The notes below the pieces were generated by a model. It was not told the DNA's origin. It worked only from the letters and a program-made list of their open reading frames with translations, and did no database searches. From positions 186,001 to 250,000 of the forward strand of contig NZ_LNRU01000003.1 in the NCBI RefSeq assembly GCF_001468225.1: a stretch of DNA of 64,000 nt. Reading direction: 5' to 3'. Source of the stretch: Sphingopyxis sp. H053 (GTDB taxonomy: Bacteria; Pseudomonadota; Alphaproteobacteria; Sphingomonadales; Sphingomonadaceae). The position numbers and the translations under genes are program-made. Of this stretch, positions 1 to 8,029 are shown one piece after another. Positions within the stretch are counted from its first letter, which is position 1, and each line of letters opens with the position of its first letter.

Positions 1-33
1 GGCCAATCGACCTAAACGAATAAGGTGAATTCA

Positions 34-183
34 GTGATTGAGTGGTCCGATTACAACGCCGCGGCCGCGAAGATGTTCGCTGGCCTTGTCGCGCAACCGC
101 CACGGCCCGGCGAAAATGCGACGAGTGGCGGAACATCGGCTTGGCGGGACGGGTTGACCCCATGCCGCATGATTATGTTTTAA
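34..183 (+). CDS. possible small ORF of 49 codons
   Basis: A GTG-started reading frame of 49 codons, preceded by AAGGTG at 23-28, ends with TAA just before the next small gene. It has no recognisable domain, and the window starts too close upstream to judge context. It could equally be untranslated leader of the downstream gene. Confidence 0.2.
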   Translation: MIEWSDYNAAAAKMFAGLVAQPPRPGENATSGGTSAWRDGLTPCRMIMF

Positions 184-203
184 GCGGCAAAAGGAGATGG
201 AAA

Positions 204-359
204 GTGGCTAACACCCCCAACCAACCGAATGAAAAGAAACCGCAGGCGGACCGCGACGAAGAACAGCGCCGCCAGCAACAGCAGCAGGGCGGCCAGAACC
301 GCCAGCCCGGCAGCGACCAGCGTCCCGATCAGGGCCGCCAGAACCCGCAGCAGCGCTGA
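204..359 (+). CDS. small Gln/Arg/Asp-rich hydrophilic protein
   Basis: This is a 51-residue protein with no signal peptide or membrane segment. Its composition is extreme: Q, R, D, P, N and G dominate, there is a run of five glutamines near residue 26, and the C-terminus is QNPQQR. It is therefore probably intrinsically disordered. I start it at the GTG at 204 because AAGGAGA lies about 7 nt upstream; the longer frame starting at 42 has no such site. A strong palindromic terminator follows 16 nt after the stop, which supports a real short transcript. I recognise no family and assign no function. Confidence 0.6.
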   Translation: MANTPNQPNEKKPQADRDEEQRRQQQQQGGQNRQPGSDQRPDQGRQNPQQR

Positions 360-374
360 CACAGGCTGCATGAG

Positions 375-402
375 AAAGGGGCGGCCCGCGGGCCGCCCCT
401 TT
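375..402. terminator. bidirectional intrinsic terminator
   Basis: This is a perfect palindrome with a GC-only core (GGGGCGGCCC / GGGCCGCCCC), flanked by AAA on the left and TTT on the right. It separates the small rightward gene from the leftward TonB receptor and has the right shape to terminate both. Confidence 0.8.
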
Positions 403-428
403 TCATTTGGGCGCTGATAATTGGAGAC

Positions 429-2918
429 TCAGAAGCTCGCCTTGATCGTCCCGCCCCACGTCCGCGGGTCGCCCGGCAGGCCGACGATCAAACCGGTGTT
501 GCCCGGCCCGACGCTCAACTGGTCAAGATATTTCTTGTCGAACGCGTTGCGGACCCAGCCAAAGATGTCGATGCCGTTCTCGGTGCGGAAACCCGCGCGG
601 AAGTTCGACAGCGAATAGCCCTCGATCCAGGTGTAGGCCGACGGCGACGGGTTCGACGAGAAGCGCGACCGGTAGCTGCCGTCATATCCCAGATAGAATT
701 GGCCATCCTGCCCGAACAGCTTCGATTCGGCGTTCGCTTCGGCCCCGAAAGAGAAAGCCCATTTCGACACGCCCGGCAGGCGCTGGCCCGAAATGTCGCA
801 ATTCGCGGGGCTGAGTCCCGGCCGGCCGGGCGCGCCCGGCGTCTGCCCCGCGCCGACGGTGGTGCCGCCCGAAAGTTCGGGGGGGCACGGCGCGTCGACG
901 AAGCGCTTGTATTTGGCGTCGGTGTAGGCGCCGTTGACATAGGAACGGAACCGCTCGCTCGGCCGCGCCGAAAAGTCGAACTCGACGCCTTGCGTCCGCA
1001 CCTTGCCCGCATTGGCGAGATAGCCGCGCAGCACCCCGAACTGGCCATTGTTCACATTGGCCTGATAATTTTTGATGTCGGTGCGGAAGGCGGTGAGGTT
1101 CAGCGTCACCTCGCGGTCGAGGAATTCGGCTTTCACCCCTGCTTCATAATGGTTGACCGATTCGGGCTTCACCGTCGCCGCGTCGAGGATCGGGTTGTTC
1201 GCGGCGTCGCTCGGTACGCCATTCTGGTTGATGCCGCCCGATTTGAACGTCTTGGCATAGGTGGCGTAAAACAGCAGATCCTGCGTCGCCTTGTACGTCG
1301 CGGTCAGGTCATAGCTGAAGTTCCAGTCGCTGAACGACGGCGAGATTTCCTGCGGCGCGAATACGCCGAGCCGCGCGACGGTGATCGCGTCGGTCGGACC
1401 GAAAACGACGGGGGTGCCGTCGCCCGCAAAGACGCGGCGCTGATAGAATCCGTCCTTCTTGTCATAGTTCAGGCGAACGCCCGGCTGGATCGTGAACTGG
1501 TCGGTGACCTTCCAGCTGACCTGACCGAACAGCGCCGCACTGGTGTTCTTCAGATATTGGGTGTTGATCGCGGTCAGCCCGTTCAGCACCGCCGGATTGT
1601 TGGCGAGCGCGCTGGTCGGGTTGAGCGTCCAGCGGCTCGACGCCGGGCCGTGCGCTTCGGTGCCCTGCGTGTCGATGCGCTGGTAATAATAGAAGCCGCC
1701 GAGCACGAAATCGAAGCGGTCGCCGGTGTAATTGTAACGCAATTCCTGCGTATACTGGTCCTGCTGCGACGGGTTTTGCGACTTGGTGACGATCGGCAGG
1801 CCCGTGAAATCGCGGTCGTTTTCAGGCTGCCAGTCCCAATAACGCCATGCGGTGACCGAGGTCAGCGTGCCGGGGCCGATGTCCCATTTGACGCGCAGCG
1901 CCGCGCCGCCGATCTCGTTGCCGGCATTGAGGTTCGCGTCGAGGTCGGTCAGCCGGTCATAGGGATTGGTGCTGGGCACCACATAGCCCTGCGCCGCCGC
2001 GAGCGCGGCGTATTGACGGTTCAGCGGACGCTGCGTCGCGCCGGTGCGGACGAATACCGAACTGCAGCACACCGCGTCCTGCTTGTTCCAGTCGCCGGAA
2101 AGGGTAACGCTGAGGTCGTCGTTCGGCTGCCACAGCAATTGCCCGCGAATGCCGATATTGTCCTGGCTCTGGGTCCAACGGTCGCTGGTGACGTTATAGA
2201 TGGTGCCGCGGCGGCTGGTCGACGACACCGCGATGCGCGCCGCAAGCGTGTCCGACAGCGGGCCCGAGATCGCGGCCTTCGCCTGTTTGAAATTGAAATT
2301 GCCGATGCTGACCTCGGCCTTGCCCTCGAAATCGAAGGTCGGCTGGTTGGTCGTGATGTTGATCGCGCCGGCCGTGGTGTTCTTGCCATAAAGCGTGCCC
2401 TGCGGCCCGCGCAGCACCTCGATCTGCGCGACATCGAGGAAGTCGAAGGTCGAGGAGGCGACGCGCGAATAATAGACGTCGTCGACATAGATGCCGACGC
2501 CCTGTTCGATCCCGTCGTTGGTCAGGCCGAACGGCGCGCCGATACCGCGGATGTTGACCGCCGTGTTGCGCGGGTTCGACGAGTAGAATTGCAGGGTCGG
2601 CGCCAGCTGGGTCAGGCGGCCGACGTTGAAGCTGCCCGTATTGTCGATCTGTTCGCCCGCGACGACCGAGATGGCGATCGGGACGTCCTGAGCGGTTTCC
2701 TGGCGGCGGCGTGCGGTGACGATGATTTCGCCGCCATAGCTGCCGCCCTCGGCCTGCGCTGCGGCATCGTCAGCGGCCGCCGACGTTGCCGCCCCGGCAT
2801 CGTCGGACGCCGCAGCCTCATGCGCCGCGGCGGGCGTCGCGGCACACGCGAGCAAGATGGACAAGGTAAGCGACGAGGCCCGCACGCGGCGGCGGACCGA
2901 AGGATATTTCGCAGTCAT
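429..2918 (-). CDS. TonB-dependent outer-membrane receptor (paired with YezD-like protein)
   Basis: An 829-residue outer-membrane receptor for active, TonB/ExbBD-powered import. A signal peptide spans about residues 1-32. It is followed by an Ala/Asp-rich linker and a TonB box/plug start (EIIVTARRR, about 64-72). The plug has the usual IRGIG, VDDVY and VLRGPQGTLYGKN (about 168-180), and the long beta-barrel ends in the terminal Phe of outer-membrane proteins. AGGAA precedes the ATG. It belongs to the broad sphingomonad receptor class whose substrate cannot be read from sequence. Its only close partner is the YezD-like gene 91 nt upstream on the same strand. I infer co-transcription, but no substrate gene (haem, vitamin, sulfonate) sits next to it. 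Confidence 0.93.
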   Translation of the reverse strand: MTAKYPSVRRRVRASSLTLSILLACAATPAAAHEAAASDDAGAATSAAADDAAAQAEGGSYGGEIIVTARRRQETAQDVPIAISVVAGEQIDNTGSFNVGRLTQLAPTLQFYSSNPRNTAVNIRGIGAPFGLTNDGIEQGVGIYVDDVYYSRVASSTFDFLDVAQIEVLRGPQGTLYGKNTTAGAINITTNQPTFDFEGKAEVSIGNFNFKQAKAAISGPLSDTLAARIAVSSTSRRGTIYNVTSDRWTQSQDNIGIRGQLLWQPNDDLSVTLSGDWNKQDAVCCSSVFVRTGATQRPLNRQYAALAAAQGYVVPSTNPYDRLTDLDANLNAGNEIGGAALRVKWDIGPGTLTSVTAWRYWDWQPENDRDFTGLPIVTKSQNPSQQDQYTQELRYNYTGDRFDFVLGGFYYYQRIDTQGTEAHGPASSRWTLNPTSALANNPAVLNGLTAINTQYLKNTSAALFGQVSWKVTDQFTIQPGVRLNYDKKDGFYQRRVFAGDGTPVVFGPTDAITVARLGVFAPQEISPSFSDWNFSYDLTATYKATQDLLFYATYAKTFKSGGINQNGVPSDAANNPILDAATVKPESVNHYEAGVKAEFLDREVTLNLTAFRTDIKNYQANVNNGQFGVLRGYLANAGKVRTQGVEFDFSARPSERFRSYVNGAYTDAKYKRFVDAPCPPELSGGTTVGAGQTPGAPGRPGLSPANCDISGQRLPGVSKWAFSFGAEANAESKLFGQDGQFYLGYDGSYRSRFSSNPSPSAYTWIEGYSLSNFRAGFRTENGIDIFGWVRNAFDKKYLDQLSVGPGNTGLIVGLPGDPRTWGGTIKASF

Positions 2919-2976
2919 GGGTCATTTCCTGTTGCATAAGAAATCACCACATCCGGCGGTCCGGTCTGCGGCAGGT

Positions 2977-2992
2977 GGGGACGCATGTCCCC
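2977..2992 (-). promoter_or_regulatory. hairpin between yezD-like gene and TonB receptor
   Basis: A perfect 6-bp GC stem (GGGGAC / GTCCCC) with a 4-nt loop lies in the leader between the two leftward genes. There is no U-tract, so it is better read as an mRNA processing or stability element, or a weak attenuator, than as a terminator. Confidence 0.4.
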
Positions 2993-3009
2993 TTTGGGAG
3001 CTCAAAAAT

Positions 3010-3180
3010 TCAGTTGGGGTAGCGGTGCCGCTCGGTCACATCGACCTGCACAAGACGGCCCTCATGCACGGTCAGCTGGATCGCACCGAACTTCAGCTTG
3101 TCGAGTGCTTCGAGCACGGTCTGAATGGCGCGCGGCACGTCTTCGGAGCCGCCTTTGGCGACTTCGTTGATAGCGCTCAT
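3010..3180 (-). CDS. YezD-like (DUF2292) small protein
   Basis: A 56-residue cytoplasmic protein. The core matches the YezD/DUF2292 pattern as I remember it: a helix (VLEALDKLKFG), then a beta hairpin (AIQLTVHEGRLVQVDVTE) ending RHRYPN. I chose the ATG at 3180 because AAAGGAAA lies just upstream; an in-frame ATG at 3225 lacks one. The biochemical function of the family is unknown. It is transcribed toward the TonB receptor and is probably the first gene of that two-gene unit. In other bacteria I recall YezD genes near sulfur-assimilation genes, which would make a sulfur-compound receptor plausible, but no sulfur gene is visible here. Confidence 0.75.
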   Translation of the reverse strand: MSAINEVAKGGSEDVPRAIQTVLEALDKLKFGAIQLTVHEGRLVQVDVTERHRYPN

Positions 3181-3384
3181 GATATTTCCTTTCCCTCGTG
3201 GATTCGCCGGCCAAGCATATGCCAAGTAATTTAGTAGACAATGATTGATTTGCTTTCTGCGCCGAAAGGTTGGGTTGTTGCGCCAAACGGACCGCGGCGA
3301 ACGGATTCAAGTGTGCGACAGGCGGACCGGCGCAACGACGCTAGGGATTGCGCGCGAGTCCCAGTGCTGGCAAAGGCTGGCTCA

Positions 3385-4389
3385 ATGAGCAAAATTAACG
3401 ATCTGATGGCCCGCGGAACCGAGCTTCTCGGCAGCGACTACGCCATTCTCTGCGGTGCGATGAGCTGGGTTTCCGAACGCCATCTGGTCAGCGCGATCAG
3501 CAATGCCGGCGGGTTCGGCGTGATCGCGTGCGGCGCGATGACGCCTGAGCTTCTCGACACCGAAATCGCGGCGACCAAGGCGCTGGCAAAGCGCAATTTC
3601 GGCGTCAACCTGATCACGATGCACCCGCAGCTCTTCGAACTGATCGACGTGTGCGCGAAGCATAAGGTCGGCCATGTCGTGCTAGCGGGCGGGTTGCCGC
3701 CCAAGGGCAGCCTCGAGGCGATCAAGGCATCGGGCGCGAAGGTCATCTGTTTCGCCCCGACGCTCGCGCTCGCGAAGAAGCTCGTCCGTTCGGGCGTCGA
3801 TGCGCTGGTGATCGAGGGGATGGAGGCCGGCGGCCATATCGGCCCGGTGTCGACGAGCGTGCTGGCGCAGGAAATCCTGCCCACCCTGGCCGATGAGGTT
3901 CCGGTCTTTGTCGCGGGCGGGATCGGCCGCGGCGAAGCGATCGCCGCCTATCTGGAGATGGGCGCATCGGGGGTCCAGCTCGGCACACGCTTCGTCTGCG
4001 CGACCGAGAGCATCGCGCATCCCAATTTCAAAAAGGCGTTCATGCGCGCGTCGGCGCGCGAAGCCATCGCGAGCGTCCAGATCGACCCGCGCCTGCCCGT
4101 GATTCCGGTCCGCGCGCTCAAGAATGCGGGGACCGAAGCCTTCACCGCCAAGCAGCGCGAGGTCGCGAACAAACTCGACAGCGGCCAGGTCGACATGATG
4201 GAAGCGCAGCTGGAAATCGAGCATTATTGGGCGGGCGCGCTGCGCCGCGCGGTGATCGACGGCGACGTCGAAAATGGTTCGTTAATGGCAGGGCAATCTG
4301 TCGGTATGGTATCCGAAGAAGAGAGCGCCGCAGCAATCGTCGCATCTCTGGTGCAACAGGCCGAAGCGGCGTTGCACGCTCGGGGTTGA
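3385..4389 (+). CDS. NAD(P)H-dependent flavin oxidoreductase / nitronate monooxygenase family
   Basis: A 334-residue TIM-barrel FMN protein of the nitronate monooxygenase / FabK-like family. Early motifs are ILCGAMSWVSERHLVSAIS and GGFGVIACGAM. The barrel continues with NLITMHP, KVICFAPT, EGMEAGGHIGPV, VFVAGGIGRGEAIAAYLEMGA and GVQLGTRFV, which form the flavin-phosphate site. Nitronate oxidation is the best-known activity, but family members also include enoyl reductases and others, so the substrate is open. I start at the ATG at 3385; the frame extends 48 codons further up with no family homology. It is not evidently in an operon with the lipoprotein that follows 31 nt later, though readthrough is possible. 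Confidence 0.85.
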   Translation: MSKINDLMARGTELLGSDYAILCGAMSWVSERHLVSAISNAGGFGVIACGAMTPELLDTEIAATKALAKRNFGVNLITMHPQLFELIDVCAKHKVGHVVLAGGLPPKGSLEAIKASGAKVICFAPTLALAKKLVRSGVDALVIEGMEAGGHIGPVSTSVLAQEILPTLADEVPVFVAGGIGRGEAIAAYLEMGASGVQLGTRFVCATESIAHPNFKKAFMRASAREAIASVQIDPRLPVIPVRALKNAGTEAFTAKQREVANKLDSGQVDMMEAQLEIEHYWAGALRRAVIDGDVENGSLMAGQSVGMVSEEESAAAIVASLVQQAEAALHARG

Positions 4390-4420
4390 TCCCGCATAAT
4401 ATGCGGATGGGGAGTGGGTC

Positions 4421-5143
4421 ATGAATTTGTCGCGTAAGATCATCGTAGCCGGTCTGCTGGCGAGCGTCGCCGCCTGTGCGCCGAAGCCCCCGCCGCCTCC
4501 CCCGCCCCCGCCGCCGCCCGTCGCGGTCGTCATCCCGCCGCGGCCGATGCCGCCGGGCAATGCTGCAGTGACGCAGATCCTGCCCGGCCGCGGGATCGAC
4601 GGGCGCTTCGTCACCGCGAACAGCGGCGTGACCGGCGACCGTGCCTTCTGGCAGCTCAAGATCGGCCTCAACGTCGCCGCCATCGGCTGCCGCGGGCTCG
4701 AGGAAACGACGCTCATTTCGGCGTACAACAACATCATCAAGACGCACGGCAAGGTGATCAAGTCGACCGAGAAGAGCGTCATCAGCCAGCTCGGCAAGGA
4801 AAATAAGAACAACGGCATCGCGCCGCGCGACCGCCTGTCGACGCAGTTGTTCAACTATTTCGCGCAGCCGCCGGCGCAGCGCGGTTTCTGCGCGCGCGCC
4901 AACGAAATCGCGCAGGTCGTGTCGTCGACCCCGACCGCGCAGCTCGTCGAACAGGCACCCGCACATCTCGCGCGGCTCGACGAGCCGTTCAACGAATTTT
5001 ATCAAGCCTATGCCCAGTATCAGGTCGACGCCGTCGCGTGGGATGCGAAATATGCGCCGAGGCCGGCGATCATGAACACCCCGGCGCCAGTATCGCCGGT
5101 CGGACCGACCGCTTCCGTGACTGTTCCGCCGGGTAACCACTGA
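4421..5143 (+). CDS. proline-rich lipoprotein of unknown function
   Basis: A 240-residue secreted protein. The signal peptide ends in a lipobox (LLASVAAC, Cys about 19). A run of 11 prolines follows directly, then PVAVVIPPRP, typical of a spacer that lets a lipoprotein cross the periplasm. The remaining ~190 residues are mostly helical with two cysteines (IGCRGLE and RGFCARA), which may form a disulfide. The C-terminal tail is again Pro/Val-rich. I recognise no named domain. It lies 87 nt before ptsP on the same strand. No functional link to the PTS is evident. Confidence 0.85.
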   Translation: MNLSRKIIVAGLLASVAACAPKPPPPPPPPPPPVAVVIPPRPMPPGNAAVTQILPGRGIDGRFVTANSGVTGDRAFWQLKIGLNVAAIGCRGLEETTLISAYNNIIKTHGKVIKSTEKSVISQLGKENKNNGIAPRDRLSTQLFNYFAQPPAQRGFCARANEIAQVVSSTPTAQLVEQAPAHLARLDEPFNEFYQAYAQYQVDAVAWDAKYAPRPAIMNTPAPVSPVGPTASVTVPPGNH

Positions 5144-5230
5144 CGCCGGCTTCGAACGGCATCGGAATCAATTCGACAATCGCGCGCGGGGTATTGGCGC
5201 GCACCGCATCCTTCTGTTAGCAGGATTGCG

Positions 5231-7531
5231 ATGACCAACGCCCCGCCACCGCCCTCGTCGGCCGCCCAGTCGGCGCGCACCATCCTGACCCGGTTGCACG
5301 AGGTCATGGCATCGCGTTCCAATGCGCAGGGCAAGCTCAATCAGGTCGTCGGCATTATCGGCGAATGCCTCGATAGCGAAGTCTGCTCGATCTACCTGCT
5401 GCGCGATGGCGCGCTCGAACTTTATGCGACCCGCGGGCTGAAGCAGGAGGCGGTGCACGTCACGCGCCTCGGCCTTGGCGAAGGGCTGGTCGGCATGATC
5501 GCCGACCAGATCGAGACGCTGAACCTCGACGAAGCCGCCGCGCACCCCGACTTTTCCTATCGCCCCGAAACCGGCGAAGAATTGTTCCACAGCTTTGCCG
5601 GCGTGCCGATCATCCGCCGCGAGCGCGCGGTCGGCGTGCTGTGCGTCCAGCACAGCGATCCGCGCCGGTATGACGATATCGAGATCGAAACGCTGCAGAC
5701 CGTCGCGATGGTGCTGTCCGAACTGATCGCCAACGCCGACCTGGTCGATACCGCCGCGCGCACCGATGCCGCCGCCGCCGATCAGTCGGCACAGCGGCTG
5801 AACGGCCAGAAGCTGGTCGACGGCATGGGCGCGGGGGTCGCGGTGTTCCACCAGCCGCGCATCACGATCGAGCACACCGTCGCCGACGATACCGAGGCCG
5901 AACGACACCGCGTCTATGCCGCGTTCGACAAGATGCGCGAGCAGATCGACCGCATGGCGAGCTCGGCCGATTTCGGCGTCGGCGGCGAGCATGAGGAGGT
6001 CATCGAGACCTACAAGATGTTCGCCTATGACGAGGGATGGTCGCGCCGGATCAACGAGGCGATCGACAGCGGCCTGACCGCCGAGGCGGCGATCGAACGC
6101 GTCCAGCAGCGCACCCGCATGCGGATGCGCCAGATCGACGATCCGCTGCTGCGCGACCGCATGCACGATCTGGAAGATCTGTCGAACCGGCTGATCCGCA
6201 TCGTTTCGGGGCAGATGGGCACCGCGGCGCAGATGGGCGGACTGCGGCAGGATTCGATCCTGATCGCGCGCAACCTCGGCCCCGCCGAGCTGCTCGAATA
6301 TGACCGCCGCCGCCTGAAGGGTGTCGTGCTCGAGGAAGGATCGCTGACGGCGCACGTGATCATCGTCGCGCGCGCGATGGGGGTGCCGGTGATCGGCCGC
6401 GTCGCCGACGTGCGCGCGTCGATCCGCGAAGGCGATTTGCTGCTGCTCGATTCGGCGGCGGGATCGGTGCACGTCCGGCCGACGCAGGCGGTGCAGGATG
6501 CGTTCGACGCCAAGCTGGAGATCTCGCAAAAGCGCCGCGCCAACCTCGCGTCGCTGCGCGATCTGCCCGCGGTCACCAAGGACGGCGTACCGATCGAGTT
6601 GATGATCAACGCGGGCCTGCGCGAAGACGTCGCCGCACTCGACCTGACCGGCGCGCGCGGGATCGGGCTGTTCCGTACCGAATTCCAGTTCCTTGTGTCG
6701 GCAACGCTGCCCTCACGCGACCGCCAGCAGCGGCTCTATCGCGACGTGCTCGACGCCGCCGGCGACCGGCCGGTGATCTTTCGCACCGTCGACATCGGCG
6801 GCGACAAGGCGCTGCCCTATATGAATGTCGAGGGCAGCGCGCAGGAAGAAAATCCGGCGATGGGCTGGCGCGCGCTGCGCCTGGCGCTCGAGCGCGAAGG
6901 ACTGCTGAAGGTCCAGGCGCGCGCGCTGATGGAGGCGGCCGCGGGGCGCACGCTCAACGTCATGTTCCCGATGGTGTCCGAGCCGTGGGAATATGAGGCC
7001 GCGCGCAACCTGTTCGTCGGCCAGCGGGCGTGGCTTGCGAGCCACAACAAGAAATTGCCGGTCGCGATCCGCTATGGTGCGATGCTCGAAGTGCCGGGCC
7101 TGCTCGAAACGCTCGACCTGATGCTGCCGCACCTCGACTTCCTGTCGGTCGGCACCAACGACCTGACGCAGTTCCTGTTCGCCGCCGACCGCGCGCACCC
7201 GCGGCTCGCCGAACGCTATGACTGGCTGTCGCCAACGGTCATGCGTTACCTCGCGCGCGTCGTGCGGACGGTATCGGGGTCGAAGGTTGCGCTCGGCGTC
7301 TGCGGCGAAATGGGCGGCCGCCCGCTCGAGGCGATGGCGCTGCTCGGCGTCGGCATCGAACGCCTGTCGATCACCCCCGCCGGCGTCGGCCCGGTGAAGG
7401 CGATGATCCGTTCGCTCGACCTCGGCGCGCTGCGCGCCGACATGGCGGCGATCCTGGCCCAGCCGTCATCCGACCCGCGCGGCCAGTATCAGGCATGGGC
7501 GCAGCAGCATCAGGTCGATCTGGGCGATTAA
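5231..7531 (+). CDS. ptsP: PTS-Ntr enzyme I (phosphoenolpyruvate-protein phosphotransferase PtsP)
   Basis: A 766-residue cytoplasmic kinase that passes phosphate from PEP to NPr in the regulatory nitrogen PTS. An N-terminal GAF domain (about 15-170) is the hallmark of EI-Ntr; family knowledge links it to glutamine/2-oxoglutarate sensing. The EI N-domain has the phospho-histidine in GSLTAHVIIVARAMG (His375), here T-A-H rather than the common T-S-H. The PEP-binding barrel follows with ARGIGLFRTEFQFL, TVDIGGDKALPY, GAMLEVPGLL, LSVGTNDLTQFLFAADR and VCGEMGG. Length is normal for PtsP. No HPr or EIIA gene is in the window, as usual for the scattered alphaproteobacterial PTS-Ntr. Confidence 0.95.
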   Translation: MTNAPPPPSSAAQSARTILTRLHEVMASRSNAQGKLNQVVGIIGECLDSEVCSIYLLRDGALELYATRGLKQEAVHVTRLGLGEGLVGMIADQIETLNLDEAAAHPDFSYRPETGEELFHSFAGVPIIRRERAVGVLCVQHSDPRRYDDIEIETLQTVAMVLSELIANADLVDTAARTDAAAADQSAQRLNGQKLVDGMGAGVAVFHQPRITIEHTVADDTEAERHRVYAAFDKMREQIDRMASSADFGVGGEHEEVIETYKMFAYDEGWSRRINEAIDSGLTAEAAIERVQQRTRMRMRQIDDPLLRDRMHDLEDLSNRLIRIVSGQMGTAAQMGGLRQDSILIARNLGPAELLEYDRRRLKGVVLEEGSLTAHVIIVARAMGVPVIGRVADVRASIREGDLLLLDSAAGSVHVRPTQAVQDAFDAKLEISQKRRANLASLRDLPAVTKDGVPIELMINAGLREDVAALDLTGARGIGLFRTEFQFLVSATLPSRDRQQRLYRDVLDAAGDRPVIFRTVDIGGDKALPYMNVEGSAQEENPAMGWRALRLALEREGLLKVQARALMEAAAGRTLNVMFPMVSEPWEYEAARNLFVGQRAWLASHNKKLPVAIRYGAMLEVPGLLETLDLMLPHLDFLSVGTNDLTQFLFAADRAHPRLAERYDWLSPTVMRYLARVVRTVSGSKVALGVCGEMGGRPLEAMALLGVGIERLSITPAGVGPVKAMIRSLDLGALRADMAAILAQPSSDPRGQYQAWAQQHQVDLGD

Positions 7532-7612
7532 GCCGATTTTCGCCGGCACCGCCATTGTCACGGCGTATATGTTTATGTTATGTTCTCCATTCGATTCCAC
7601 GAGGAGAGAGTG

Positions 7613-8029
7613 ATGAGCGAGCAAGCCCCCCGTGCCAGCGGCCAATGCCATTGCGGCGCGATCCGCTATTCGATGACCACCGCGGTCCAGCATCATGCGC
7701 TGTGCCATTGCAGCGACTGCCGCCGCCATTCGGGCGCACCGCTCGTCGGCTGGGCGCTCGTCGGAAACGATGAAATCGAGATCGATGGCACGGCGAAGGT
7801 CTACGCCTCGTCCGAGCATGGCCGCCGCCATTTCTGCGCCGATTGCGGCACCGGGCTCTTCTATTCGAACGAGGCGATCTTTCCGGGCCAGATCGACGTG
7901 CAGACCGCGACGCTCGACGATCCCGACCTCATCCCCGCGCAGGCGCAGATCCAGACCGCCGAGCGCATCGGCTGGATGGAGAAGCTGAACGAACTGCCCG
8001 CGTTCGAGCGCTACCCGCCCTTCGAATAA
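7613..8029 (+). CDS. GFA-family (CENP-V/GFA domain) zinc protein
   Basis: A 138-residue cytoplasmic protein with the GFA fold. Zinc cysteines are in GQCHCGAIRY, LCHCSDCRRHSG and CADCGTGLFY. The family takes its name from glutathione-dependent formaldehyde-activating enzyme, but most members have no demonstrated glutathione adduct activity, so the function is open. I use the ATG at 7613 because GAGGAGAG precedes it. The gene stands alone and ends one base before the stop codon of the convergent serine hydrolase, leaving no room for a separate terminator. Confidence 0.88.
   Translation: MSEQAPRASGQCHCGAIRYSMTTAVQHHALCHCSDCRRHSGAPLVGWALVGNDEIEIDGTAKVYASSEHGRRHFCADCGTGLFYSNEAIFPGQIDVQTATLDDPDLIPAQAQIQTAERIGWMEKLNELPAFERYPPFE

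Noticed and set aside
154-179. TTGACC and TATGTT as a promoter of the small Gln-rich gene
   Set aside because: The spacer is only 14 nt and the -10 match is poor, so I do not call it.
699-2939. 746-codon open frame on the plus strand opposite the TonB receptor
   Set aside because: It mirrors the receptor in GC-rich DNA, its Arg/Ala/Val/Asp-rich product has no domain or signal, and the minus-strand receptor is unambiguous.
4481-4520. CCGCC-rich tract read as a tandem repeat or CRISPR-like array
   Set aside because: It is the poly-proline coding stretch of the lipoprotein gene, with no spacer structure.
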